A DNA stretch of 43,661 bases from Candidatus Rokuibacteriota bacterium (GTDB lineage: Bacteria; Methylomirabilota; Methylomirabilia; Rokubacteriales; CSP1-6), in contig QHRX01000005.1 in the NCBI GenBank assembly GCA_003221455.1, positions 1 through 43,661 on the forward strand. Reading direction: 5' to 3'. Shown here piece after piece: positions 1 through 8,778 of this stretch. The translations under genes and the position numbers were made by a program. Under the pieces are notes generated by a model, which saw only the letters and a list, made by a program, of their open reading frames with translations, was not told the DNA's origin and made no database searches. Numbering within the stretch: the first letter of the stretch is position 1; every line of letters begins with the position of its first letter.

Positions 1-2363
1 GTCGGTGGCGCCGCCTGGACCAGGATCGTATAGGTGCCGCTGGTCACCCCACTGATCGCAAGACCCGGCGCCTGCGCGATCGCCTTGATCGTCGTGGTCT
101 TCGTCACCGTGATCGGGCCGGTGTACAGGGTCGACGCGGTCGTCGGCGTGCTGCCGTCCGTCGTGTAGTAGATCGCCGCTCCCGCCGTGCCGTCCGTGAT
201 CGTCACCCGCACCGACAGGATGAACGTCCCGCCTGCCGGATTCAGCACCGGCGCGGGGGTGACGCTGGGGAGGCCGGCGCCCAGCAGCACCGAGACGGTG
301 TTGGAAGCCAAGTTGGGCACGATCAGATCCTTCAGCCCATCGCCATTGACGTCGGCGACGGCGACGAACCCGGGCGCGATGCCCGCATCGAAGCCCTGGG
401 GCGCCTGGAAGGTCCCACCGACGTTGCCGAGCAGCACGGAGACGGTGGTGGATTTAAAGTTGGCGACCGCCAGATCTTGAATGCCATCACCATTGAAGTC
501 GGCGACGGCCACGGAAATAGGACCCATCGGACCCCACCCTGCGGGGTAGCTCACCGCCTGCCCGAAGGTCCCATCGCCGTTGCCGAGCAGCACCGAGACG
601 GTGCCGAGGTCGGTGAGGTAGGTCGCCACCGCCAAATCTGGTTTGCCATCGCCGTTGAAGTCGCTCACGGCCACGGACCACGGACCGCCACCCACAGGGT
701 AGGGGCTTCCCACTGCCGGCCGGAAGGTCCCATCGCCGTTGCCGAGTAGCACCGAGACGGTGCCGTCCCCGTAGTTGGCCACCGCCAGATCTAGTCTCGT
801 ATCGCCGTTGAAGTCGCCGACCGCGACGAAGGTCGAACCGTGGCCTACATTCAGGGTCGGGCCCGCCGTGAAGCTCCCGGTGACGGTGCCCAGCAGCACG
901 GAGACAGTGCTTCCATCGCCGCTGAAACCACCGGGGGGGGTGGACCCATAGTTGGCGACCGCCAGATCCAGGTGGCCATCGCGATTGAAGTCGCCGACCG
1001 CGACGGAGTTAGGCCCGGTGCCCACATTGAAAGTCAGCGGCCTCCCGAACGTTCCATCGCCGTTGCCGAACAGCACCGTGACGGTCGTAGAACTGGTCGT
1101 GCAGTAATAATCGCCACCGCCGCAACCATAGTTGGCGACCGCCAGATCTTGAATGCCATCGCCATCGAAGTCGCCCACGGCCACGGAAGCAGGGCTGCCG
1201 CCCACAGGGTAGGTCCTTCCCACCGGCGACTGGAAGGTCCCGTCGCCGTTGCCAAGCAGCACCGAGACGGTGTTGGAGCCCGCATTGGCGACCGCCAGAT
1301 CCAGCTTGCCATCACCATTGAAGTCGTAGACGGCCACGGCGGACGGATGCGAGCCCACGCCCACGGTCGGCGTCACCACGAAGGTCCCATCGCCGTTGCC
1401 CAGCACCACCGCGACGGTGAGGCCCGGCGTGATGTTCCCGCGGTTGGCGACCGCTAGATCCAGCTTGCCATCGCCATTGAAGTCGCCCACGGTCACGGAC
1501 CAAGGACTGTCGCCCACAGTGAAGGTTCGCGGACCGGCCGCGGGCTGGAAGGTCCCGTTGCCGGTGCCGATCAGCACCGAGATGCTGCTGTTGCTGTAAC
1601 TGGCGTCGCCGAGGTCAGCGTTGGCGACCGCTAAATCTGGTATCCCATCGCCATTGAAGTCGCCCACGGCCACGGAGACAGGGAAGATACCCACATTCAG
1701 GGTCTGGACCGCCAGGAAGGTCCCATCGCCCTTGCCCTGCAACACCGAGACGGTGTTGGCGTCACGGTCTGCCACCGCCAGATCCGGGTGGCCGTCGCGG
1801 TTGAAGTCGCCCACCGCCACGAAAACGGGACTGGCAACAGCGATTGGGTTCGGGTCCGCTACGAAGGTCCCGGTGCCGTCGCCCCGCAGCACCGAGACGG
1901 TGTTGGAACCGAAGTTGGCGACCGCTAGGTCCAGCTTGCCATCGCCATTGAAGTCGCCCACGGCCACCGAAAACGGATTGGTGCCGACCGCGAGGTCCGG
2001 GAGGGCCGCGAACGTCCCATCCCCGTGGCCGAGGAGTACCGAGACCGTGCCGGAGCCCTCGTTGGCCACGGCGAGATCCGCCTTGCCGTCGCCATTGAAG
2101 TCGCCGACGGCCACGGATGACGGACTCTGTCCCGTCCGGAAATCTCTCGGGGCGACGAACGATATCGTCTGGGCGTGCGCGGGGCTCAGCAACGCCGACG
2201 ACCAGAGGAACGTCGCCACGACAGGCAGGGAGAGTCTCGCCGCGCTTCTGGTCACGGCGCGTGCCCACCACGCGGCGCGGCCACCACAGCCGACCTCCCC
2301 GTCCAGCGGCTGATGGCGCGAGGCGTCGCGCACGGCGGTCCGTAGCTGAACGAGGGTTGTCAT
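1..2363 (-). CDS. Secreted FG-GAP/VCBS repeat protein, 3' end beyond window
   Basis: Read on the minus strand from the ATG at 2361-2363, one open frame runs to the window edge without a stop, so the C-terminus is missing. After a long Arg-rich leader, a hydrophobic stretch ending in SPAHA-Q looks like a signal peptide (about residues 45-64). Then come twelve units built on V-G-D-F-N-G-D-G-x-x-D-L-A-V-A-N, spacer, V-S-V-L-L-G-x-G-D-G-T-F: these are FG-GAP/VCBS Ca-binding blades of a beta-propeller. The last visible part (IYYTTDGSTPT region) matches the chitobiase/hexosaminidase C-terminal type of beta-sandwich found in surface proteins. A GGGGA sequence lies upstream of the start. The gene lies downstream of the polysaccharide operon on the same strand; binding to the polysaccharide or the cell surface is an inference from that position. 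No catalytic domain is visible. Confidence 0.9.
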   Translation of the reverse strand, partial: MTTLVQLRTAVRDASRHQPLDGEVGCGGRAAWWARAVTRSAARLSLPVVATFLWSSALLSPAHAQTISFVAPRDFRTGQSPSSVAVGDFNGDGKADLAVANEGSGTVSVLLGHGDGTFAALPDLAVGTNPFSVAVGDFNGDGKLDLAVANFGSNTVSVLRGDGTGTFVADPNPIAVASPVFVAVGDFNRDGHPDLAVADRDANTVSVLQGKGDGTFLAVQTLNVGIFPVSVAVGDFNGDGIPDLAVANADLGDASYSNSSISVLIGTGNGTFQPAAGPRTFTVGDSPWSVTVGDFNGDGKLDLAVANRGNITPGLTVAVVLGNGDGTFVVTPTVGVGSHPSAVAVYDFNGDGKLDLAVANAGSNTVSVLLGNGDGTFQSPVGRTYPVGGSPASVAVGDFDGDGIQDLAVANYGCGGGDYYCTTSSTTVTVLFGNGDGTFGRPLTFNVGTGPNSVAVGDFNRDGHLDLAVANYGSTPPGGFSGDGSTVSVLLGTVTGSFTAGPTLNVGHGSTFVAVGDFNGDTRLDLAVANYGDGTVSVLLGNGDGTFRPAVGSPYPVGGGPWSVAVSDFNGDGKPDLAVATYLTDLGTVSVLLGNGDGTFGQAVSYPAGWGPMGPISVAVADFNGDGIQDLAVANFKSTTVSVLLGNVGGTFQAPQGFDAGIAPGFVAVADVNGDGLKDLIVPNLASNTVSVLLGAGLPSVTPAPVLNPAGGTFILSVRVTITDGTAGAAIYYTTDGSTPTTASTLYTGPITVTKTTTIKAIAQAPGLAISGVTSGTYTILVQAAPP

Positions 2364-2479
2364 AGCGGCATTCCCCAACTCTGGCGTGACACGGCGCGTG
2401 GCGCGCCCGGAGACGTCCGACGTCGCTTCGTCTCGATCTGCGTGCGGAGCGCCATCAGATCACCACGGCCGACGTCGGG

Positions 2480-2622
2480 GGCTTGGCGATCCTCCGGGTG
2501 TCGAGAGCCGCAGGCCGGTCGGGGTCGACCCGACGGCCAGCGAGAGGCCGACGTACCTGGCCGACGACCGTGACGTGCGCGGAGTGACTTCGGATGCAGG
2601 CGATCAAGGATGCGGCGCTCAT
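2480..2622 (-). pseudogene. Relic of a second nucleotide-sugar dehydrogenase (N-terminus only)
   Basis: Reading from the ATG at 2620-2622 gives MSAASLIACIRSHSAHVTVV-GQ, which parallels the start of the intact dehydrogenase at 3964 (MSEARLVDLIRSHTARLTVI-GQ). After GQ a one-base shift restores YVGLSLAV, matching YVGLPLAV in the Rossmann loop. At DNA level the block gtgacttcggat is shared by both copies. After LAV several residues are lost and only T-G-L remains recognisable before homology fades. It is therefore a decayed 5' fragment lying 31 bp downstream of the intact gene's stop, left by duplication or recombination at the end of the polysaccharide operon. The rest of 2364-2653 shows nothing else. 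Confidence 0.75.
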
Positions 2623-2653
2623 TTCGATTCCATCCCGGCGGCGGTCGCCCCTC

Positions 2654-3964
2654 CTACAGCGCGATCACTCGACCGGCCGGCGCCGGGATTCCCCAGGTGG
2701 CATTCCGCGTGTCGACGACGAGCGGGGCGACCTCCACGATCCTCCGGTAGTCGAACTCCGGATGGTCCGTGAGGATCACCACGCAGTCGGCCGCCGCGAG
2801 CTCGCCGTCGGTGACCTCGACCGACTTCAGGGCCACTCCATCGAGGGAGATCGAGGGGACGTAGGGGTCCGCGTACGAGACCGCCGCCCCCTTGTCGCGG
2901 AGTCTCGTGAGGACCTCGAGGGCGGGCGACTCCCGGATGTCCCCGACTCCGCGCTTGTAGGCGACCCCGAGCGCCAGGATCTTGGCGCCGTGCAGGCAGC
3001 GTCGCCGCCGGTTGAGGGCGTCGGTCAGGAGCTCGACCACGTGGGCCGGCATGGACTGATTGATCTCGTCGGCCACATGGATGAACCGGGCCTCGTACCC
3101 GTTCAGGCGCATCTTCCACGCGAGGTAGAAGGGGTCGATGCCGATGCAATGGCCGCCAATCCCCGGGCCGGGATAGAACGGGAGGAAGCCGAACGGCTTG
3201 GTGGCGGCCGCGTCGATCACCTCGCGGGTGCGCACGCCGAGGCGGCCGCACATCAGCGCGAACTCGTTCGCCAGTGCGATGTTGACGTTCCGGAACACGT
3301 TCTCGTAGAGCTTCGCCAGCTCGGCCACCGTCGGGTTGGAGACCTCAAGTACCTTCGCGACAATCTGACGATAGAGGAGGGCCGCCATCTGGGTACAGGC
3401 GGTGGTGACGCCTCCCACCACCTTTGGAATGTCGCGGAGCCTGAAGGCCCGGTTCCCCGGATCGATCCGCTCCGGCGAAAACGCGAGGAAGAGGTTCTCG
3501 CCGGCCTTGGCGCCACGGCCCTCCAGCATCGGCAGCAGGAGCTCCTCCGTCGTTCCCGGATAGGTCGTCGACTCCAGAATGATCACCTTGCCCGGCCGGA
3601 ACCGGGCGGCGACCGCCTCGGCCGCCGCCATCACGAAGGAGATGTCGGGATCCTTCGACTTTCGGAGCGGCGTCGGCACGCAGATGATCACCACGTCGCT
3701 TCGCTCGAGGACGGAGAAATCAGACGTCACCTCGTACCGTCCATCGCGAACCAGCCCTATCAGATCCTGGTCCTCGAGATCGGGGCTGTGCGAGTGGCCG
3801 AGCCGCAGGGCCGCCACCCGACCCGCGTCGGAGTCGAGGCCTGTGACCGGAAAGCCGGCACGGGCGAACTCGACCGCGAGCGGAAGGCCCACGTACCCCT
3901 GACCGATGACCGTCAGGCGCGCCGTGTGACTTCGGATCAGATCGACGAGCCGGGCCTCACTCAT
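2654..3964 (-). CDS. Nucleotide-sugar dehydrogenase (UDP-GlcNAc/UDP-Glc 6-dehydrogenase family)
   Basis: 436 aa from the ATG at 3962-3964. This start is chosen because it lies just before the Rossmann motif and gives the family length; the frame is open 35 codons further upstream. Visible: NAD-binding GQGYVGLPLA (residues 21-30); ICVPTPL (94-100); ESTTYPGTTEE; central helix AKLYENVFRNVNIALANE; and the catalytic-Cys loop GPGIGGHCIGIDP with Cys273. This pattern is typical of the WbpA/TviB branch, which oxidises the C6 of UDP-HexNAc twice with NAD to a uronic acid; substrate assignment is inference. It is the last intact biosynthetic gene of the exopolysaccharide operon, about 160 bp after the sugar transferase. 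A degraded copy of its 5' end lies just downstream. Confidence 0.93.
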   Translation of the reverse strand: MSEARLVDLIRSHTARLTVIGQGYVGLPLAVEFARAGFPVTGLDSDAGRVAALRLGHSHSPDLEDQDLIGLVRDGRYEVTSDFSVLERSDVVIICVPTPLRKSKDPDISFVMAAAEAVAARFRPGKVIILESTTYPGTTEELLLPMLEGRGAKAGENLFLAFSPERIDPGNRAFRLRDIPKVVGGVTTACTQMAALLYRQIVAKVLEVSNPTVAELAKLYENVFRNVNIALANEFALMCGRLGVRTREVIDAAATKPFGFLPFYPGPGIGGHCIGIDPFYLAWKMRLNGYEARFIHVADEINQSMPAHVVELLTDALNRRRRCLHGAKILALGVAYKRGVGDIRESPALEVLTRLRDKGAAVSYADPYVPSISLDGVALKSVEVTDGELAAADCVVILTDHPEFDYRRIVEVAPLVVDTRNATWGIPAPAGRVIAL

Positions 3965-4125
3965 TCGGGCGACTCTCTGTACACTGGCCTGACACACGGG
4001 GGCATCTTGAGGTGGACGGGGCACGAACGGGTCGTCGCTCACTCCCGCCGCGGGCTCGGCCACGGGCACGCGGGCGGGCGTGCGAGCCGCCCGACGCGCC
4101 GACGCCCGGCAGGGACGAGGGCCGA

Positions 4126-5325
4126 CTAGAGGAGCGACCGGGTCGGGAGCCGTTCAGGCAGCGCCCCCCCATTACGTCCCCGAAGAGACTGCTGGGCAGG
4201 AACGGCCGAAAGAGCCCCTGGTTGACTGGCGCCCGCAGCGCCCCGTCCCGTGAGCACGATCTTGAACGTGTCGAACAGGATGCGGAGATCGAACCAGAGC
4301 GACATGTGCTTGAGGTAGTAGAAGTCGTAGCGAATCTTCTCCACCTCCTCCTCGAGCCCGTTCGCGTACCCGTAGCGAACCTGTGCCCACCCGGTGATCC
4401 CCGGCCGAACCGCGCACCGGAGCTCGTAGTACGGGATCGCGTCGCCCGACACCTCGCTGACGTTGCGGGCTGCCAAGATCATGAGCTTGAGGTTCGTCAT
4501 CGGGTGAGGCCGCGGGCCGACCAGGTTCATTTCGCCCCGGACGACGTTGACGAGCTGAGGCAGCTCGTCGAAGCGGAACCGCCTGAGCCACCGTCCGAGG
4601 CGCGTGATGCGATCGCGGTTGTCCTGTTCCCACTCGGACTTCGGCCGGTTGGTCGGGTGCATGCTGCGGAACTTGATCAGGCTGAACGGCCTCCCGGCCA
4701 GCCCCACGCGCTCCTGGACGAAGAACACGGGACCCCGGGAGTCGAGCTTGATGAGGAGCCCGATCAGGCCAAGGACGGGCGCCAGGACGACCAGGCCGAC
4801 CACCGACACGAGGAAGCTCAGCGCTCGCGCGAGCGCGCGCTGGAGACGGGACGGAGTGAAGGCGCAGGAGAAGATGACACTGCTCGGCGTGACCGCCTCG
4901 AGGGCCAGCTTCCCAGTCAGGCGCTCATACGTCTCGGCGACGTCTTCGACGAGGATTCCGCGCGCCCGCGACTCGACGAGTCGGGAGAGCGGCAGTCGCC
5001 CCCGGCGCTCGGCCAGGCCGACCACGATGCGATCGGGCCGGGTCGCTTCGACGACGCTCCGGAGGTTCTCGGCTCCATCCACCACCCCGACGACGGCGTG
5101 TCGGAGCGACGGCCCCCGTTCGATCTCCTCGACGACGCGGCGCGCCAGTGCGCTCCCCCCGAGGATGAGCACACGCTCGCCGACGCGTCGCAGGCTCCGG
5201 GCGCGGCGCGCCACGCGCATACCGAAGAGGAAGCCGAAGCCGACGACGAGGAGACTCGCCGCGAGCGGCGTCCCGCCATGCGGCGCCTCGGCGACAAGGC
5301 TGTAGACGATGCTCATCGGATTCAC
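4126..5325 (-). CDS. Polyprenyl-phosphate sugar-1-phosphate transferase (exopolysaccharide initiating)
   Basis: 399 aa. The C-terminal half is a bacterial sugar transferase domain (WcaJ/PglC superfamily): a hydrophobic re-entrant segment (about residues 180-205), then SRGPVFFVQERVG, KFRSM, the core RFDELPQLVNVVRGEMNLVG and PRPHP, and RPGITGWAQV. The N-terminal half has one membrane segment (about 20-35) and a CoA-binding-like Rossmann region beginning RVLILGGSALARRVVEE. Full-length WbaP/WcaJ proteins carry four or five N-terminal membrane spans; here they are largely absent, so this is a short form. It should transfer a sugar-1-phosphate to undecaprenyl phosphate at the inner membrane, starting repeat-unit assembly. 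Its start overlaps the stop of yvcK (5322-5325), indicating translational coupling. Confidence 0.92.
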   Translation of the reverse strand: MNPMSIVYSLVAEAPHGGTPLAASLLVVGFGFLFGMRVARRARSLRRVGERVLILGGSALARRVVEEIERGPSLRHAVVGVVDGAENLRSVVEATRPDRIVVGLAERRGRLPLSRLVESRARGILVEDVAETYERLTGKLALEAVTPSSVIFSCAFTPSRLQRALARALSFLVSVVGLVVLAPVLGLIGLLIKLDSRGPVFFVQERVGLAGRPFSLIKFRSMHPTNRPKSEWEQDNRDRITRLGRWLRRFRFDELPQLVNVVRGEMNLVGPRPHPMTNLKLMILAARNVSEVSGDAIPYYELRCAVRPGITGWAQVRYGYANGLEEEVEKIRYDFYYLKHMSLWFDLRILFDTFKIVLTGRGAAGASQPGALSAVPAQQSLRGRNGGALPERLPTRSLL

Positions 5326-6347
5326 GCCGCGTCCATCCTCTCCCGCCTCATCCGCACGGCCGCCAGGTCACACAGGATCGGCCCCAGTTTGTCGGCGGCA
5401 TGCCGCACGACGGGACCGGGCTCGAGAAGCTCCGCGCGGACCATCACCGGAGGCTCGCCGAGCCACACACCGGTGGGGTCCACGGGGCTCGCGCCCTCGG
5501 TGGTGTAGCGGGCGCAGAGCTTGGGCCGGATCGGAGTCGTGTTGACGACGACGTAATCGAGCGCCTCTGGCGCCAGGCCATGGGCGGCGAGAGCCCGGAG
5601 GTGGGCGGCGACGTCGTAGCCGTCGGTCTCGCCAGGCTCGGTCATCGCATTGCAGACGAAGATCCGGACCGCTCGCGAGCGCGTCGCCGCCTCCGCCACG
5701 CCTGGGACGACCAGCGTGGCGAGGACGCTCGTGTAGAGACTGCCGGGGCCCAGGATGATTGCGTCCGCCTCGCGCAACGCCTCCAGCACGCCGGGCGCCG
5801 CCTCCGCATCGGGCGGGTCGATCCTGATGCATTTGATCGGAGCGCCGCTCCGCGGGATCTCGGACTCGCCGTGCACCGACCGACCATCCAGGAGATCGGC
5901 GATCAGGTGAACGCGCCGCGTGGTCGACGGCAGGACGAGATCGGCCACGCCGAGCAGCTCGGCCGCGAGCCGGATCGCCCTCAGCTCGTCGGTCGCGACC
6001 ATATCGAACGCCGCCAAGAGGAGGTTGCCGACCGGGTGCCCGCCCACGGCTCCATCGAATCGATACTGAAGCGCCGCCGACACTTCCGGCGCCACGCAGG
6101 CCAATGCCGTGAGACAGTTGCGGATGTCTCCGGGCGGGAGGACGCCATACTCCCTTCGGAGAATGCCGGAGCTTCCGCCGTCGTCCGCGGCCGTCACCAC
6201 CGCGGTAATCCCGCAGTCTTTCGGGAGGTGCCGCCGGAGCCCGCTCAAGACGACGGGCAGCCCCGTCCCGCCTCCGAGCGCGACGACGCGCGAGAGCACC
6301 CGCTCGTGCCCCGTGCCAAGCCCATCCCTGGGCATCACGCGGTCCAT
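5322..6347 (-). CDS. yvcK: YvcK/CofD-like UDP-sugar-binding regulator
   Basis: 341 aa from the ATG at 6345-6347, which forms a TGATG overlap with the kinase stop and has GAGG five bases upstream; the frame is open 26 codons further. Features of the YvcK (gluconeogenesis factor, CofD-like) family: VVALGGGTGLPVVLSGL near the N-terminus, TAVVTAADDGGSSGILRREYG, LPPGDIRNCLTALA, GHPVGNLLLAA, ILGPGSLYTSVLATL, and CNAMTEPGETDGYDVAAHL. Characterised YvcK proteins bind UDP-GlcNAc and affect cell wall synthesis and carbon flux; they are not known to be exopolysaccharide enzymes. Its position inside this operon, between BY-kinase and initiating transferase, suggests it senses the sugar-nucleotide precursor supply; that is inference. 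Confidence 0.93.
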   Translation of the reverse strand: MDRVMPRDGLGTGHERVLSRVVALGGGTGLPVVLSGLRRHLPKDCGITAVVTAADDGGSSGILRREYGVLPPGDIRNCLTALACVAPEVSAALQYRFDGAVGGHPVGNLLLAAFDMVATDELRAIRLAAELLGVADLVLPSTTRRVHLIADLLDGRSVHGESEIPRSGAPIKCIRIDPPDAEAAPGVLEALREADAIILGPGSLYTSVLATLVVPGVAEAATRSRAVRIFVCNAMTEPGETDGYDVAAHLRALAAHGLAPEALDYVVVNTTPIRPKLCARYTTEGASPVDPTGVWLGEPPVMVRAELLEPGPVVRHAADKLGPILCDLAAVRMRRERMDAA

Positions 6348-7195
6348 CACGTCCTCGACCACGTGCTCGGCGACTCCTCCCGCTGCGTGCGCCGCTCGTA
6401 GAAGCCCCGGCGGTAGCGCCACCACGAGCGGTCACGTCGACGCGGGTCTGCGTAGCGAGAGTAATAGGGCGGAATAGGGGCGTCGTCGCCATTGAACACG
6501 AGGCCGACGACCTTCGCCGGATCCATGAGGCCGAGGGCCTCGGCCAGCTCCTTGCGTGGGGTCCGGTGAGCCGCAACCACCACGAGGAAGCCGTCGACGC
6601 ATCCGGCGATGAGGCGGCCGTCCGGGACCGGGACGAACGGCGGCGTGTCGAGCACGACGTAGTCGTAGCGCTGGCGCGCCTCCTCCACCAGCTCCTCGAA
6701 TCGCGGCAGCTTGAGCGCCTCGTAGGGCGCCACCGCGCCCACGCCCGCCGGCAGAACCGAGAGGTTGAACTGGGCAAGACGCCGCACGCTGTCCGCCACT
6801 GTGAACTCGGGCTGCAGCAGGACGTCGAGGACGCCCGGGCGCCGATCCTCCAGCCCGAGCTGGCGTGTCAGCGCCGGCCGCCGGAAGTCGACGTCGGCAA
6901 GCAAGACGCGGGCCCCGGGAGCCTGGGCGAGGGCACCGGCCAGGTTGATCGCGGTCGTCGTCTTGCCGTCAGCCGTCCCGGGACTCGTGACCGCCACCAC
7001 ATGGAGGTGGGCGTCCCTGCGCATCGTTTCGACGGCGTGGCGGAGGACCCGGTACCGCTCAGCCTCGAACGAGGTCGGCCGGAGGAGACTCGCGAGGCAC
7101 TCGTCCAGCGCGACCCGCCGCGCCGCCGAGGCGGGCAGCGCCGCGGCGTCCCCGCTCGTGGGACCCTCAACGGTCAGACCCTGAGGAGCGGGCAT
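6347..7195 (-). CDS. CpsD/CapB-type tyrosine autokinase (BY-kinase)
   Basis: 282 aa. Visible: Walker A SPGTADGKTTTAINLAGAL (71-89), Walker A' VLLADVDFRRP (97-107), and Walker B YVVLDTPP. The C-terminal tail has clustered tyrosines (PPYYSRY and RGFYERR), though fewer than in classical Wzc tails. BY-kinases autophosphorylate these tyrosines and cycle with the chain-length protein to control polymer export; here the transmembrane activator is the separate Wzz/GumC protein 4 bp upstream, as in Gram-positive split systems. The N-terminal 60 residues lack a membrane span, so the kinase is cytoplasmic and docks on Wzz. Its stop overlaps the YvcK start. Confidence 0.92.
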   Translation of the reverse strand: MPAPQGLTVEGPTSGDAAALPASAARRVALDECLASLLRPTSFEAERYRVLRHAVETMRRDAHLHVVAVTSPGTADGKTTTAINLAGALAQAPGARVLLADVDFRRPALTRQLGLEDRRPGVLDVLLQPEFTVADSVRRLAQFNLSVLPAGVGAVAPYEALKLPRFEELVEEARQRYDYVVLDTPPFVPVPDGRLIAGCVDGFLVVVAAHRTPRKELAEALGLMDPAKVVGLVFNGDDAPIPPYYSRYADPRRRDRSWWRYRRGFYERRTQREESPSTWSRT

Positions 7196-7199
7196 CGGC

Positions 7200-8753
7200 T
7201 TACGAGGCGCCTCGCGACAGCATCCGGACCAGTTGCTCGTTTCCGTGCGCGAAGTGGTAGGAAGCGAGGACGACGAGCGCCAAGCCGAGCGGGACCGACA
7301 CCGCCGCCAGCCTGAGCCGTCGCCGACGCTCGGTCGCGTCGGCCGCGATCAGCATGCGAGGAATCGTCGCCAACACGGGAATTCGAGAGAACGCGCGGAG
7401 GTCGTCGACCGTATGGAAGGAGGTATCGAGATGCTCGGCCAGCGCCACTCCCGCCGCCGCCGCGCCGAGCGCGACCAGCGCGCCGAGCAGGGCGAGCCGA
7501 TCCCGATTCGGCGCCGACGGCGCGCGAGCGGGGATGGCCGCGTCCAGGAGACGAAACTCCCCCCCGCTCTGGCTCCGTTCCATGTCTTGGGCGATCTGGG
7601 CATCCTGATACCGTTTCAGCATCGAGTCGTAGAGGTCCTTCGTGGTCCGGTAGTCCCGCGACATCTCCTGGAGCTCTTGGTCGCGCTGGGGCGCGACCTC
7701 GATCCGGCGCTGGTAGTCGGCGATGGCCCGCCGCAACCGCTGCTCCTCCGCCTTGAGGGCGCTGAGCTCCGGGTCCAGGAGGCCAGGGGACGTCTGCGGC
7801 GCGGGACCCGCCCGCTCGGCGGAGGCCGGCGGCGGGGCCTCCGCAAGCTGCTGCTGGGTCGCGGCGATCTCCGCCTTCAACCGGATCACGTCCGGGTACT
7901 TTTCGCTGAAGAGCCGTCGCATCTTGGCCAGCTCGAGCTGGAGGAGGTAGAGCCGCGCGGCGGGGTCCATGCTGCCGGCCGCCCCCAATGGCTCCGCCCC
8001 GGCGAGCTGCCGGGCGAGCGCGGCCCGTCGCTCCACGGCCCGCAGCTGGCTGTCGTTGTTCAGGGTAAGCTGGGCGTTCAGCCGTTCCAGCGTCGCCATG
8101 TTGACGCCCACCTGCTCGGGCAGCTCGCCGAGATGGCTCCGCTTGAACGCGCCGACCCGCTGTTCCTCCGCGTCGAGCCGGCTCTTGGTCTCGTCGAGCT
8201 GGGCCTTGAGGAACTGGGCGGTGTCCGTCGCCTGCCGCTCGCGGATCTGCAAGTTCTCCTGGACATAGAAGGACGCGAGCGCGTTGGCGACCTGTGCCAC
8301 CGTGTCCGGATCCCGCCCACGGAAGCTCACCGCGAACGCGATGGTGGCGCTCCGTCCCCCCGTCGCCTCCACTCCCTTGAGCTCGACCTGAATATCGCGC
8401 CGCGCCTGCTCGACCGCCGCCTCACGAAAGCCCGGCCTCCGCCTCAAGTCCGGGTAGAGGTTGAAGCGCTCGACGAGGGCCTCGAGCCGCGCGCGGCTCA
8501 GAATCTCCTGGCTGATGGTCTGCAGCCGGGCGTCCATTTCCCCCGTCACCGAGCTTCGGACGAAGGTCTCCGCTACCTGCTGGCGCTGCACGAGGATCGT
8601 CGCCGCCGAGCGATAGAAGCTCGGCAGCGACGCCGCGACGGTCAGGGCGCCGGCGAGGGTTCCGGCGAAGATGAGGAGCGCCAGGAATTTGCGCCGCTTC
8701 CACATCGCCAGCGCCAGGTCCAGGGCCGAGGCTCCCTGCGCCGAACTCGGCAT
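7200..8753 (-). CDS. Wzz/GumC-family polysaccharide chain-length (co-polymerase) protein
   Basis: 517 aa from the ATG at 8751-8753, preceded by GGGAGG at 7 bp. N-terminal Wzz signature: LAMWKRRKFL, membrane segment LALLIFAGTLAGALTVAASL, then FYRSAATILVQ. A long periplasmic coiled coil follows (about 90-420, Q/E/R/A-rich, with LKAQLDETKSRLDAEEQRV), then a GNVR-type stretch APSAPNRDRLALLGALVALGA with the second membrane span and a third short span near the C-terminus (SVPLGLALVVLASYHFA). It spans the inner membrane and periplasm, sets polymer length, and probably activates the adjacent BY-kinase and contacts the Wza-like channel encoded 25 bp upstream. Confidence 0.92.
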   Translation of the reverse strand: MPSSAQGASALDLALAMWKRRKFLALLIFAGTLAGALTVAASLPSFYRSAATILVQRQQVAETFVRSSVTGEMDARLQTISQEILSRARLEALVERFNLYPDLRRRPGFREAAVEQARRDIQVELKGVEATGGRSATIAFAVSFRGRDPDTVAQVANALASFYVQENLQIRERQATDTAQFLKAQLDETKSRLDAEEQRVGAFKRSHLGELPEQVGVNMATLERLNAQLTLNNDSQLRAVERRAALARQLAGAEPLGAAGSMDPAARLYLLQLELAKMRRLFSEKYPDVIRLKAEIAATQQQLAEAPPPASAERAGPAPQTSPGLLDPELSALKAEEQRLRRAIADYQRRIEVAPQRDQELQEMSRDYRTTKDLYDSMLKRYQDAQIAQDMERSQSGGEFRLLDAAIPARAPSAPNRDRLALLGALVALGAAAAGVALAEHLDTSFHTVDDLRAFSRIPVLATIPRMLIAADATERRRRLRLAAVSVPLGLALVVLASYHFAHGNEQLVRMLSRGAS

Positions 8754-8778
8754 CGTTCGCCTCCCGGTCAGACCCGGC

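Noticed and set aside
300-2130. Repeated GCCATTGAAGTCG blocks suggesting a DNA repeat array
   Set aside because: They are the DFNGDG codons of FG-GAP blades read on the minus strand; variation is at synonymous and loop positions.
2594-4129. Long plus-strand open frames opposite the dehydrogenase, sugar transferase, YvcK, Wzz, kinase and barrel genes
   Set aside because: They are antisense shadows common in GC-rich DNA; they are Arg/Asp/His-rich without families, while the minus-strand genes have motifs and ribosome sites.
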